The notes under the pieces: generated by a model
Told to the model about the DNA's origin: nothing
Databases searched by the model: none
Seen by the model: the letters and a program-made list of their open reading frames with translations, nothing else
DNA from: Chelativorans sp. YIM 93263
Lineage (GTDB): Bacteria; Pseudomonadota; Alphaproteobacteria; Rhizobiales; Rhizobiaceae
Length of the DNA stretch: 64,000 bases
NCBI RefSeq assembly: GCF_028767125.1
Contig: NZ_JAKCWP010000003.1
Span: 1 to 64,000 of the forward strand
Direction: 5' to 3'
In this document: positions 1 to 8,647 of the stretch, in pieces
Position numbering within the stretch: the stretch's first letter is position 1
Layout: every line of letters begins with the position of its first letter
Made by a program: the position numbers and the translations under genes

Positions 1-37
1 CATGCGGCTTCGTGCGCTCAAACTTATCCTTGGCCAT
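1..37 (-). CDS. tuf: Elongation factor Tu, N-terminal fragment (cut by window start)
   Basis: The reverse complement of positions 37 to 1 reads ATG followed by MAKDKFERTKPH, which is the near-invariant N-terminus of bacterial EF-Tu, the GTPase that brings aminoacyl-tRNA to the ribosome. A purine-rich AGGGA lies about 8 bases before the ATG. Only 12 codons are in the window, so the call rests on this signature. The gene upstream on the same strand is proX rather than fusA, so this looks like a tuf copy outside the str operon (alphaproteobacteria often carry two copies). That last point is inference. Confidence 0.85.
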   Translation of the reverse strand, partial: MAKDKFERTKPH

Positions 38-220
38 CTGAATTTCCCTGGCGGCGTGTTGTCGATTTCGGATGCGGGGCGATTAGCGGCAAAGCGCACA
101 AAAAACAAGCCCTCTTGCGCGTGAATCGATGCATAAAGCACCTCGCGCGATCCGCGGCGGAGCGTTGGCGAAACTCCAGCGATCAGGAGCATGCGCCTCT
201 GTCTACATACGAATCGAAAA

Positions 221-243
221 CCGGGCCCGCAAGGCAGGCCCGG
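221..243 (-). terminator. Rho-independent terminator after proX
   Basis: Inverted repeat CCGGGCC (221-227) and GGCCCGG (237-243) with a 9-base loop. On the minus strand the stem is followed by TTTTCGATTC. It begins 28 bases past the proX stop and probably ends the proVWX transcript before tuf. Confidence 0.8.
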
Positions 244-271
244 TCACATCTTCGTTCAACCCAGCAAACGC

Positions 272-1300
272 TTAGTTCGCGGCGGAACGTGCCTCGTCGA
301 GCCAGCCGTCAACCATGTCGCGGTTGTTCTCGATCCAGTCGGCAGCCTGCTGCTCGATGTCGTCATCGCCTTCGTTCATCGCCGCATTCTGGGCGAAAAC
401 ATCGGCCAGCGGGATGCTCGCGGCCTGAAGCAGGGATTCCACCGCCGGGTTTTCACCCAAGAAGCTGGAGTTTACCACCGGAACGATGTCATTGGCCGGG
501 AAGCCGAGCGTACACGGATCGGCCACACAGCCCTCAACGCCTTCCAGCGTAGCAGCGTCTTCCAGATCGGACATGTCTTCCGGCAGGTCGACTTCCGGAA
601 CCTCAATCCACATCACGTCTTCGCCGGGAACCAACTCGTTCACCGTCCAGTTCGGCGTCCACGTGTAGAACAGGATGGATTCACCGTTCTCGTAAGCGGC
701 GATCGCATCGGCCATCGACGCGGAGTAGCCGGCCTTGATCGGGTTCACATGGTCGCGAAGATCATAGGCATCCAAGTGATGCTCAATGTTGACTTCGCAG
801 CCCCACCCGGGAGGGCAGGCGACGAGATCGGCCTTGCCGTCGCCATTACGGTCAAACGCTTCCTTCACCTCGTCACGCTTGAAGTCGTCCAGCGTCTGGA
901 TATCGAACTCTTCTACCGATGCCTTGTCGACGAGATAGCCTTCCAGCGCGCCGCCCTCGGCAACAGCGCCGACGACCTCAGCGCCACTCTCGAATGTGCT
1001 GCGGTAGGTGTTGTGAAGCGGGAACCAGCCGTTCACCCACAGATCGACATCGCCCTGGGTGACAGCCTGGTAGAAAGGCGGGTTGTCGAGCGTCGTCGGG
1101 CCTTCCACGGTGTATCCAAGTTCCTCAAGCAACTGCTTGTAGATTTCGGCATGGAACCAGCCGGTATCCCAGGTGGCGCGCGCCATCTGGACCGTCGTTC
1201 CTTCACCGGGCTGGTCCTGTGCGATAGCAGGCGCGAACGACCCGGCGCTCATGAGAGCGGCGGCAGCAAACGCTGGCACGGCTTTCTTAACAGTGAACAT
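272..1300 (-). CDS. proX: Glycine betaine/proline ABC transporter, periplasmic substrate-binding protein
   Basis: A 342-residue secreted protein with an N-terminal signal peptide (MFTVKKAVPAFAAAALMS, predicted cleavage after APAIA). It belongs to the OpuAC/ProX solute-binding family. Tryptophan-rich stretches ATWDTGWFHAE, VNGWFPLHN and FYTWTPNWTVNEL are typical of the aromatic cage that holds quaternary ammonium groups by cation-pi contact. It would capture betaine or proline betaine in the periplasm and deliver it to ProW/ProV. The ATG is preceded by AAGGAGAG. It is last in the proV-proW-proX order and is followed by a terminator. Exact ligand preference cannot be read from sequence. Confidence 0.93.
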   Translation of the reverse strand: MFTVKKAVPAFAAAALMSAGSFAPAIAQDQPGEGTTVQMARATWDTGWFHAEIYKQLLEELGYTVEGPTTLDNPPFYQAVTQGDVDLWVNGWFPLHNTYRSTFESGAEVVGAVAEGGALEGYLVDKASVEEFDIQTLDDFKRDEVKEAFDRNGDGKADLVACPPGWGCEVNIEHHLDAYDLRDHVNPIKAGYSASMADAIAAYENGESILFYTWTPNWTVNELVPGEDVMWIEVPEVDLPEDMSDLEDAATLEGVEGCVADPCTLGFPANDIVPVVNSSFLGENPAVESLLQAASIPLADVFAQNAAMNEGDDDIEQQAADWIENNRDMVDGWLDEARSAAN

Positions 1301-1353
1301 ATGCCTCTCCTTTTCATGTTTCGTTCAGTGCGAGATGTATCCCGCAATGCGAA

Positions 1354-1370
1354 GCGGGGTTGCACCCCGC
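1354..1370. other. Intercistronic hairpin between proW and proX
   Basis: GCGGGGT (1354-1360), loop TGC, ACCCCGC (1364-1370): a perfect 7-bp stem in the 80-bp proW-proX gap, with no T-run on the minus strand. It could stabilise the proX part of the message, which is usually needed in excess over the membrane components. Role inferred. Confidence 0.5.
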
Positions 1371-1380
1371 AAAGGCGGGC

Positions 1381-2313
1381 TTAATTGCCCGTCTTGTTGG
1401 TCTCGCCCGTCACGGCTCCGCGCGGGCGAAACACCGAAACCAGCATCTGGCGCAATGAGGGTGTACGCACCCCGCTTTGCTCGCCCAGCGCCTGCGTAAT
1501 ACGGTCGAGAATAATAGCCAGAAGAACGATGCCGACGCCACCGGCCGTCGCACCACCGACGTCAAGCCGTCCAAGGCCCGTGTAAACGGTCAGCCCCAAC
1601 CCGCCGGCGCCAATGAGGGCGGCAATTACCACCATCGACAGCGAAAGCATCAGCGTCTGGTTCAGGCCGGCCATCACCGTGCGGAGCGCCAGCGGCAGTT
1701 GCACTTCCCACAACATCTGCCAGCGCGTCGAGCCAAAGGCTTCGGCTGCCTCGATCAGATCGCCGCGGACATTGCGAATGCCCAGGTTGGTGAGTCTGAT
1801 GATCGGCGGGAGCGCAAAGATGATCGTTGCGATGATCCCCGGAACCATACCCACGCCGAACAGCATGACGATAGGCACCAGGTAAACGAAAGACGGGATC
1901 GTCTGCATGATGTCCAGAATGGGCCGGACAACCGACCACAGCTTGTTGCTGCCGGCAACGAGGATTCCGATCGGCACGCCGATAATGGTACAAAACAGCA
2001 CAGACGTCACGATCATCGACAAGGTCGTCATCGTTTCCGTCCACAGGCCGATCATATCGATGAAGGTAAGGGCCAACAGCGTGAAAATCGCGATGCCGCG
2101 CCCGACCACTCGCCAGGCGATGAATGCCAGGACGAGTGTGAAAACGACCATCGGAATGAACTGGAAGAATGCATCGAAAGCATTCAACACCGTCGTAACT
2201 GGAACCTGCAGCGCCCGGAAAAAGGGGCGGAAATTCGGTACGAGATAGTCACGTACCAGCGTGTTCACCCAGTCATCGAAGGGAATCGTCAGAATATCAG
2301 CGGGGCTGAGCAC
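1381..2313 (-). CDS. proW: Glycine betaine/proline ABC transporter permease
   Basis: Inner-membrane permease of about 310 residues with six or more hydrophobic segments and the BPD_transp_1 coupling region (EAAEAFGSTRWQMLWEVQLPLALRTVMAGLNQ). I place the start at the GTG at 2313 (MLSPADILTIPFDDW), because GGGAGGCG lies just upstream. The open frame extends to a TTG at 2346 without a comparable ribosome binding site. It starts 42 bases after the proV stop and is followed by proX, so the three genes form one operon. The first ~60 residues carry the short pre-membrane region usual in ProW. Confidence 0.92.
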   Translation of the reverse strand: MLSPADILTIPFDDWVNTLVRDYLVPNFRPFFRALQVPVTTVLNAFDAFFQFIPMVVFTLVLAFIAWRVVGRGIAIFTLLALTFIDMIGLWTETMTTLSMIVTSVLFCTIIGVPIGILVAGSNKLWSVVRPILDIMQTIPSFVYLVPIVMLFGVGMVPGIIATIIFALPPIIRLTNLGIRNVRGDLIEAAEAFGSTRWQMLWEVQLPLALRTVMAGLNQTLMLSLSMVVIAALIGAGGLGLTVYTGLGRLDVGGATAGGVGIVLLAIILDRITQALGEQSGVRTPSLRQMLVSVFRPRGAVTGETNKTGN

Positions 2314-2355
2314 ATGCGCCTCCCATTCTCGTATTATTGGCACCAACCACGACGA

Positions 2356-3582
2356 TCATGCCGCTGGCGGCGTGTCGGATCGAACGCTGTCCTGCGTTTG
2401 CTCGTCGCCGGAAAGCTGCGCAAAAACGGCTTCAGGCTCAACAACACCAATAAGGCTGCCGTTCTTGTCCGTTACGGCAATCGGCAGCCCTGTGCTCGCC
2501 AGCCCATAGAGCTCATGTAGCTGCGCGTCTCGATTTGCGACCGGATAGTCGGAAACCAGGACATCGGCCAAAGCGCCATCTGCTTTCCCGTTCTCGCGTA
2601 TCGCCGTGCTCAAGTCCTGGTAGGTCACCACGCCAACGATCCTCTCGCCGTCGAGGACATAAAGCGCGTTGCGGTTCAGATCCTCCATGGCTTTTAGCGC
2701 ATTTTGAGAGTCATCTGAAAGCTGCACTGCCTGCGCGTCATTGGCGACATGCCCGGCCGTGAAAACGCGTCCGCGATCGATATCGGCCACGAATGCGCTC
2801 ACATAATCATCTGCAGGATCGGCTACGATCTCCTGCGCGGTGCCTACCTGAACGAAACGGCCATCCTTCATGATCGCGATCCGATCGCCCAGGATCAGCG
2901 CCTCATTCAGATCGTGTGTAATGAAGATGATGGTCTTCTTCAGGCTTCGCTGAAGCTGCAGAAGCTCCTCCTGCATCTCGCGGCGAATGAGGGGGTCGAG
3001 CGCGCCGAAAGGCTCGTCCATCAGCAGGATTTGCGGGTTGGTGGCCAGTCCGCGTGCGAGCCCCACGCGCTGCTGCATGCCGCCGGAGAGTTCAGAAGGA
3101 TATCCATCGGCCCAGGCCTTCAGCCCCACCTGATCAAGTGACTGAAGGGCTTTCTCGCGGCGCTCCGCCGCCGAGACGCCCTTGATCTTCAGGCCGTACG
3201 CGGTGTTCTCCGCGATCGTCTTGTGCGGGAAGAGCGCAAAGTGCTGGAAAACCATGGCGATCTTGTTGCGACGGATATCCCGCAGCCGCTCGGGCGAGCA
3301 ATTTGCAACATCGTCGCCATCGATGAGGATTTCACCGGAGGTCGGCGGGATAAGCCCGTTGAGCATGCGCACGAGCGTCGATTTTCCCGAGCCGGACAAA
3401 CCCATGACGACGAAGATGCTTCCCTCGCCTACGTCGAAACTCGCGTCCTGTACACCTACGACGTGGCCCGTCTCTTCTAGGATCTGCTCCTTGCTCTGTC
3501 CCTGCTTCAGGCGCTCAAGCGCGGTCTCCGGAGCATCTCCGAAAATTTTAAAAAGATTCCTGACTTTTACCTTGGGTTCCAT
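2356..3582 (-). CDS. proV: Glycine betaine/proline ABC transporter ATP-binding protein with C-terminal CBS pair
   Basis: ProV/OpuAA-type ATPase of 408 residues. Visible motifs are Walker A GLSGSGKST, the signature LSGGMQQRVGLARGL, Walker B ILLMDEPFGALD and the switch histidine in IFITHDLNEAL. The last ~130 residues form a tandem CBS module, which in OpuA-type importers senses ionic strength and gates transport. The start is set at MEPKVKVRNLFKIFG (3582), where family members begin. The open frame runs upstream to 3747, but those 55 residues are not conserved-looking and AAGGGG precedes the chosen ATG. First gene of the proVWX operon. Confidence 0.93.
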   Translation of the reverse strand: MEPKVKVRNLFKIFGDAPETALERLKQGQSKEQILEETGHVVGVQDASFDVGEGSIFVVMGLSGSGKSTLVRMLNGLIPPTSGEILIDGDDVANCSPERLRDIRRNKIAMVFQHFALFPHKTIAENTAYGLKIKGVSAAERREKALQSLDQVGLKAWADGYPSELSGGMQQRVGLARGLATNPQILLMDEPFGALDPLIRREMQEELLQLQRSLKKTIIFITHDLNEALILGDRIAIMKDGRFVQVGTAQEIVADPADDYVSAFVADIDRGRVFTAGHVANDAQAVQLSDDSQNALKAMEDLNRNALYVLDGERIVGVVTYQDLSTAIRENGKADGALADVLVSDYPVANRDAQLHELYGLASTGLPIAVTDKNGSLIGVVEPEAVFAQLSGDEQTQDSVRSDTPPAA

Positions 3583-3860
3583 CTGGCCCCTTATAGTTCC
3601 CCTAGACCTACAATCCCTCCATTCGATCCAAGCTCCGGGTTCAAAGGATTGAGGCGCGAAGAAGCCACAGCCAGAGCGCAATCCCACCCAAATCGGAGAA
3701 TGAAGGGAAAATCTATTCTTCGGACAGTATTCCTCCCCCTCCGGCAAATCAACCGCAAATCCATGAACTTCCTTGCTCGGGGCCGAGGGGTGTGACGCTA
3801 TGACTTCGTTAAGCTCCTCGTTAAGCGGTTCGTTAGAATTTTAGCTTATTGCTCCGCGCC
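3583..3860. promoter_or_regulatory. Divergent promoter region of proV and the SLT lipoprotein gene
   Basis: The gene-free 278 bases between two divergent genes. It holds three direct repeats with a 12-base period, GTTAAGC (3808-3814), GTTAAGC (3820-3826) and GTTAGAA (3832-3838). Such helically phased repeats could bind a regulator. No clear -35/-10 pair could be assigned with confidence. Confidence 0.4.
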
Positions 3861-4451
3861 ATGAGATACTTGCTGAAATGGGCCGCCCCGTTAGCCGTTC
3901 TCCTGATATTAGCCGGTTGCGCGAGCAAGCCGAGCAATATCAACAATGTCTGTTCCGTCTTCAATCAGAAGGATGGCTGGTTCAATAACTGGCATAGCGC
4001 CGCCAAGAGCGCGGAACGCAAGTACGGTGTCCCGGTTCCGGTACTCATGTCGACGATACGCATCGAATCGGGATTCCACGCCAGCGCCCGCCCACCCCGG
4101 AAAAAACTGCTCGGCTTCATCCCGTGGAAACGGCCATCGAGCGCCTACGGCTTTTCTCAGGCTCTGGACGGTACCTGGGATGAATACAAGCGCTCAACCG
4201 GTAATTGGGGAGCGCGGCGCAGCAGCTTTTCGGATGCCGTCGACTTCGTCGGCTGGTATCATACCCAAAGCAATCAGCGTAACGGTATCGCGCTCAACGA
4301 CACCTACAATCTCTATCTCGCCTACTATGCGGGCCATGGCGGCTATGCGCGGGGCACGTGGAAAAACAATGCGCACATGAAGCAGGCCGCGCAGCGCGCA
4401 GCGGATATGGCGCGAGATTATGCCGTCCAGATGCAGCAGTGCGGCTTATAA
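3861..4451 (+). CDS. Lytic transglycosylase-like (SLT fold) lipoprotein
   Basis: A 196-residue protein starting with a lipoprotein signal (MRYLLKWAAPLAVLLILAGC, lipobox LAGC). The mature part shows an SLT-type lysozyme fold: the catalytic glutamate in STIRIESGFHA, the SAYGFSQALDGTWDEY segment in place of GLMQ, and LAYYAGHGGYAR near the C-terminus. It would cleave peptidoglycan glycan strands at the cell envelope. The ATG at 3861 is chosen because it opens the signal peptide; a TTG at 3849 is also in frame and no strong ribosome binding site favours either. Single gene, divergent from proV and convergent with dksA. Confidence 0.8.
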   Translation: MRYLLKWAAPLAVLLILAGCASKPSNINNVCSVFNQKDGWFNNWHSAAKSAERKYGVPVPVLMSTIRIESGFHASARPPRKKLLGFIPWKRPSSAYGFSQALDGTWDEYKRSTGNWGARRSSFSDAVDFVGWYHTQSNQRNGIALNDTYNLYLAYYAGHGGYARGTWKNNAHMKQAAQRAADMARDYAVQMQQCGL

Positions 4452-4461
4452 CCGCGACGGC

Positions 4462-4878
4462 TCAGTCGTCGCGGTAAACCTTTTCGCGCCGCTCGTGCCG
4501 CTCCTGCGCCTCGATGGAAAGCGTTGCGATCGGGCGGGCATCAAGCCGCTTCAGCGAGATCGGCTCGCCCGTTTCCTCGCAAAACCCGTACGTGCCGTCG
4601 TCAATACGCTGCAGCGCCGCATCGATCTTTGCGATGAGTTTGCGCTGACGGTCCCGAGCGCGTAGCTCGATTGCGCGATCGGTTTCCGACGAGGCTCGAT
4701 CGGTCAGATCGGGATGATTGGCGTTCTCGTTCTGGAGGCCTTCCAGGGTCTCTCGCGCTTCCCGGAGGATATCGTCTTTCCACTGAAGCAGCTTGTGGCG
4801 GAAATACGCGCGCTGGCGCTCGTTCATAAACGGCTCATCTTCGGAGGGGACATATTGGGTATCTACGGGATCACTCAT
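4462..4878 (-). CDS. dksA: RNA polymerase-binding transcription factor DksA (one-cysteine form)
   Basis: A 138-residue DksA/TraR protein that binds the RNA polymerase secondary channel and tunes rRNA and amino-acid promoters together with (p)ppGpp. The central acidic coiled coil (RAYFRHKLLQWKDDILREAR onward) and the C-terminal zinc-finger region are present. Of the four cysteines in the classical finger only C100 remains; the other positions are T103, S121 and A124. This degenerate finger is typical of alphaproteobacterial DksA. Start chosen at MSDPVDTQYVP (4878), since the open frame upstream to 4959 adds residues unlike the family. Convergent with the SLT lipoprotein gene, 10 bases apart. 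Confidence 0.93.
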   Translation of the reverse strand: MSDPVDTQYVPSEDEPFMNERQRAYFRHKLLQWKDDILREARETLEGLQNENANHPDLTDRASSETDRAIELRARDRQRKLIAKIDAALQRIDDGTYGFCEETGEPISLKRLDARPIATLSIEAQERHERREKVYRDD

Positions 4879-5083
4879 GAATTCACCCCACAACTTGCCG
4901 GCGCCTGTATATTCGGGCAAAGCGGCGGCGACAAGTACAAACAATGGCGTGTAACGCAAATGTCAAAAACGGGGAAAACTCTGGAGTTTACGGCAACCGT
5001 TCCATTCTCCGCGCGCGCCATTCTTCGTTTTGCCGTTTCGTTTCGTCACCTATATCGCTTCTGCAACCTGTTGAGGACCGCCC

Positions 5084-6547
5084 TTGCCTGCCCTGACTTC
5101 CCTGGCCGACGAAACCCGCATCGCGTTTGATACCGTCAGCGACCGCGCCAGCAGCTTGTGGTCACCTGCGGTCAGGCTCGGCGTGACCGGGCTTTCGCGC
5201 GCGGGTAAGACGGTGTTCATCTCCGCGCTGGTGCATAATCTGGTGCATGGCGGGCGTTTGCCGATGTTCGAATCGCAGGCGTCCGGCCGAATCGCCAAGG
5301 CCTACCTCGAGCATCAGCCGGACGACGCGGTTCCCCGCTTCCAATATGAAGAGCACATCGCCGATCTCGTGGATGAGCGGGTCTGGCCGGCCTCCACGCG
5401 CGCTATATCGGAACTGCGGCTGACCCTCGAATATGAATCCGCTTCCGCGTGGGGCCGCCTCTTGTCGCGGGGTCGATTGTCGATCGACATCGTCGACTAT
5501 CCAGGCGAGTGGCTGCTCGACCTCCCACTCTTGGGAAAAAGCTATGACGTCTTCAGCCGCGAAGCGGTCGAACTCGCCGAATCCCCTGTTCGCGACGATA
5601 TCTCACGGGAATGGCGGGAACTCTCTTCCCGGATCGATCCGGATGCCGAGGCAGACGAAGTGCTGGCGCAGCGGCTGTTCGCGGCTTTCGCGACATACCT
5701 GAAAGCGTGCAAGCAGGACGGCCGGGCGCTTTCGACCCTGCCGCCGGGCCGCTTTTTGATGCCAGGCGATCTCGAAGGCTCACCGGCACTTACATTTGCT
5801 CCACTCTCACGATTGAGCAAGAGATCCAAGCCCGGTTCCATGCAAGCCATGATGGAGCGCCGCTACGAGGCTTACAAGACGCATGTGATCAAGCCGTTCT
5901 TCCGGGAGCACGTCGCCCGGCTCGACCGGCAGATCGTCTTGATCGACGCAATGCAGGCTATCAACGCGGGTGCGGCAGCCGTGGAGGACCTCGAAAGGGC
6001 GCTCACGGAAATTCTCGTCTGTTTCCGGCCGGGGCGTGGGAATTTTTTGACCGACCTCATCGCGCGGCGCATCGACCGCATTCTCGTTGCCGCCACCAAG
6101 GCCGACCACATTCACCACGAGAGTCACGACCGCATGCAGGCCATCGTTCGCCGTCTCACCGAGCGCGCCACGTCCCGTGCGGATTTTTCCGGTGCGACCG
6201 TCGAGGCCTTGGCAATGGCTGCCATCCGGGCAACGCGCGAAGGCACTGTCTCGCATGAAGGTCACAAACTGCCCGTCATCATGGGAACGCCTCTCGCAGG
6301 CGAGACTATCGGCGACGAAACCTTCGACGGACAAACGGAAACGGCTGTTTTCCCCGGGGATCTGCCGGAAAGTCCGGCAGCGCTCTTCAGGCAAAAATCC
6401 TCCGGCTCCGGGGCCGAACCCTCGATCCGCTTCGTCCGGTTCCGCCCGCCCAAGCTGGAGCGGACGGCCGAAGGCGTAACCCTCTCGCTGCCACATATCC
6501 GACTGGATCGGGCGCTGCAGTTTCTGTTGGGAGATAAGCTGGCATGA
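5084..6547 (+). CDS. YcjX-family P-loop GTPase-like protein
   Basis: A 487-residue YcjX/DUF463 protein. The P-loop GVTGLSRAGKTVF is near residue 36 and a DxxG-like IVDYPGEWLLDLPLLG lies near residue 140. The family is a stress-linked (phage-shock-associated) P-loop NTPase, usually paired with the membrane protein YcjF as here. The TTG start at 5084 is supported by GAGGA 6-7 bases upstream. The stop overlaps the next start by ATGA (6544-6547), indicating translational coupling. The cellular substrate is unknown. Confidence 0.88.
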   Translation: MPALTSLADETRIAFDTVSDRASSLWSPAVRLGVTGLSRAGKTVFISALVHNLVHGGRLPMFESQASGRIAKAYLEHQPDDAVPRFQYEEHIADLVDERVWPASTRAISELRLTLEYESASAWGRLLSRGRLSIDIVDYPGEWLLDLPLLGKSYDVFSREAVELAESPVRDDISREWRELSSRIDPDAEADEVLAQRLFAAFATYLKACKQDGRALSTLPPGRFLMPGDLEGSPALTFAPLSRLSKRSKPGSMQAMMERRYEAYKTHVIKPFFREHVARLDRQIVLIDAMQAINAGAAAVEDLERALTEILVCFRPGRGNFLTDLIARRIDRILVAATKADHIHHESHDRMQAIVRRLTERATSRADFSGATVEALAMAAIRATREGTVSHEGHKLPVIMGTPLAGETIGDETFDGQTETAVFPGDLPESPAALFRQKSSGSGAEPSIRFVRFRPPKLERTAEGVTLSLPHIRLDRALQFLLGDKLA

Positions 6548-7611
6548 GCGACTCACGCCGCCCGGCCGCATTTCGCCTAAAGCCGGAAAATTCAGGCAAC
6601 CGTAAGGCCGACGAGGCCGCGCGCAAGCCGCGCGCCGTCACCGTCGACTCAGTTACCATCGATCCGGATGAAATCGATACCATCGAGGCGCTCGACCCAC
6701 CGGATGCCGCTCCGCCGCCCGCGACCGCTCCGCGAAAGCTCTTTCGCTTCGGGCCGGTCTTCTTTGCTGCGTTCGGACTGCTGATCTCACTTGCGCTCGG
6801 ACTGTGGACAGATCGGCTGATCCGCGATTTGTACGCACGCGCCGACTGGTTGGGATGGCTGGCCCTCGGGCTTGCTGCTGTCGCGGCTCTATCGCTGCTC
6901 ATAATCCTTGTACGCGAGCTTTATGCCCTCTCCCGCCTCACTTCCGTCGAGCGCCTAAGACGCCGTGCCGACCAGGCCTATGCGGATGACGATATGAAGG
7001 CGGCACGGACGGTCGTTTCGGATCTTTCCGGACTTTTCGCCGGGCGGGCGGAAACAGCCGCGGGGCGCCGGGCGCTCAAGGAGGTGGAGCAGGATGTCAT
7101 CGACGGCCGGGACCTCCTGAAAATTGCGGAAAAGGAACTGCTTGCCTCCATCGATGCACGAGCGCAGAAAATGGTACTCGACGCTGCCAAACGCGTTTCA
7201 GTGGTCACGGCCGTTAGCCCGCGTGCGTTGATGGACGTAGGCTATGTGATTTTCGAGATTGTCCGTCTTCTCCGTCGCCTCAGCGAACTTTACTGCGGGC
7301 GTCCGGGTTTTTTCGGCTTTCTGCGCCTTTTCCGAAAAGTGCTCGCCCATCTCGCCATCACCGGCTCCATGGCCATGGGTGAAACGCTGGTCCAGCAAAT
7401 CATCGGCCACGGGATCGCCGCGCGACTCTCGGCAAAACTTGGCGAAGGCGTCGTCAACGGCATGATGACCGCCCGTGTAGGTCTGGCTGCAATGACGGCC
7501 ATCCGCCCCCTCGCCTTTCATTCTGTCGAACGCCCCCGCATGGGTGACATTCTGAAAGCGCTCACGCGTTTTGCCGCGAGCCAGGAGAAGGCTGCAGACA
7601 AGCTCAAGTGA
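6544..7611 (+). CDS. YcjF-like membrane protein (TIGR01620/DUF697)
   Basis: 355 residues. An acidic, proline-rich cytoplasmic N-terminus (~60 residues) is followed by two membrane helices (PVFFAAFGLLISLALGLW and WLGWLALGLAAVAALSLLIILV), a helical middle and a DUF697-like C-terminal part with hydrophobic GETLVQQIIGHGIAARLSAKLGEG. It overlaps the YcjX-like gene by four bases, so the two are almost certainly co-expressed and probably act together at the inner membrane. Precise function unknown. Confidence 0.85.
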   Translation: MSDSRRPAAFRLKPENSGNRKADEAARKPRAVTVDSVTIDPDEIDTIEALDPPDAAPPPATAPRKLFRFGPVFFAAFGLLISLALGLWTDRLIRDLYARADWLGWLALGLAAVAALSLLIILVRELYALSRLTSVERLRRRADQAYADDDMKAARTVVSDLSGLFAGRAETAAGRRALKEVEQDVIDGRDLLKIAEKELLASIDARAQKMVLDAAKRVSVVTAVSPRALMDVGYVIFEIVRLLRRLSELYCGRPGFFGFLRLFRKVLAHLAITGSMAMGETLVQQIIGHGIAARLSAKLGEGVVNGMMTARVGLAAMTAIRPLAFHSVERPRMGDILKALTRFAASQEKAADKLK

Positions 7612-7986
7612 CGCTTGCCGCGCTCGGTACTGTGGCAGTTATGCCTACTACACCGAGCTGCGGTTTCCAGAATGGCGTCGCATTTTCCTATTTCGCTTCA
7701 TCACGCGCCTTGCCGAGGTCAAAGAAGATGTGGTCGTCCGCCTCGTGGGGAGATCGCGACCTCATTAGGGGCGAATGAGAATATAACCACCTGCGGCTGC
7801 CAAACGCTTGCCGGGTCATCCTGACATTCCTGTGCCAAAAGGCTGTGTAACAAGCGACAACGGTGGTGCAATGAGCATAATTAGGGCTAATTGTTGCGCT
7901 CATAAATGCAACCGGTGAGAAAGCATTAACCAAAACGTCTCATGCTGATCGTGGCCTAGATCAATAAGCAATCTTTCGGGTGCCCC
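7612..7986. other. Gene-free interval with a nested palindrome
   Basis: No convincing gene in 375 bases. Open frames here are short and lack start signals. The only structured element is at 7872-7902: TGAGC and GCTCA arms enclosing AATTAG-GG-CTAATT (7879-7892). It lies about 85 bases before the next gene and may be an operator or part of its promoter. Confidence 0.45.
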
Positions 7987-8532
7987 ATGTCCTCGCTGTC
8001 GCGCAAAAGTTTCGCTTTATTTCTGGCCGCTGCATTCGCCGTCGGTGGGGCTATTCCTGCAGGCGCGTCCGACCGCGAACGACGCTTCTTCGAGCAGATC
8101 GAGGGTCAGTGGACCGGCCCGGGAGAGATCGTCGCCGGAAAGTACGAAGGCACGAAGTTTGTCTGCAATCTCACGGGATCAGTGCCGGACAGAAATGCCG
8201 GCATGGCTCTCGAAGGGGGATGCCGCGTTGGCCTCTTCAACAAGAAGATGTCGGCTCGCGTCGAGCGCGCAGGAGGCGGTTACCGCGGCACGTTCCTCGA
8301 CGGCGCCAATGGCGAAGGCCTAGATGTGACCGGTGGAAGGGTCGGCGACAAGCACGTCGTGTTTTCCATTCACCGTCAAGAGCTGACCGGTGCGATGCAG
8401 GCGCGGATCGCCGACGAAAACACAATGAATGTCACGATTTCGGTCCACGTCGGCGATGAGTTGGTTCCGGTAATCGGCGTGAGTCTGAAGCGAACCGACG
8501 ACCGGACGGTGGGCGCCATCACATCGAAGTGA
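7987..8532 (+). CDS. Secreted hypothetical protein
   Basis: 181 residues with a signal peptide (SRKSFALFLAAAFAVGGAIPAGAS) and a small beta-rich mature part that opens RRFFEQIEGQWTGPGEIVAGKYEGTKFVC. The pattern W-x-G-x-G plus repeated short strands suggests a compact beta-barrel or lipocalin-like fold, but I do not recognise a named family. Two cysteines (FVCNLTG and GGCRVG) could pair in the periplasm. It stands alone upstream of lexA. Function unknown. Confidence 0.72.
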   Translation: MSSLSRKSFALFLAAAFAVGGAIPAGASDRERRFFEQIEGQWTGPGEIVAGKYEGTKFVCNLTGSVPDRNAGMALEGGCRVGLFNKKMSARVERAGGGYRGTFLDGANGEGLDVTGGRVGDKHVVFSIHRQELTGAMQARIADENTMNVTISVHVGDELVPVIGVSLKRTDDRTVGAITSK

Positions 8533-8581
8533 CCCGCTCGCGCGGTGCCGCGCAGCATCCGTGATTCACATTATGCTTGCG

Positions 8582-8622
8582 GAACACAAGCCGAACATAT
8601 ACTTTATGTTCTGGTTTCGTTT
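8582..8622. promoter_or_regulatory. Double LexA (SOS) box in the lexA promoter
   Basis: GAAC-ACAAGCC-GAAC (8582-8596) matches the alphaproteobacterial LexA box, a direct repeat GTTC-N7-GTTC read on the other strand. A second, opposed copy GTTC-TGGTTTC-GTTT (8608-8622) has one mismatch. The pair forms an overall palindrome through GAACATA...TATGTTC. It ends 25 bases before the lexA ATG, as expected for autorepression. Confidence 0.85.
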
Positions 8623-8647
8623 CTCTGTGATTGTGGGGCTCTGACGA

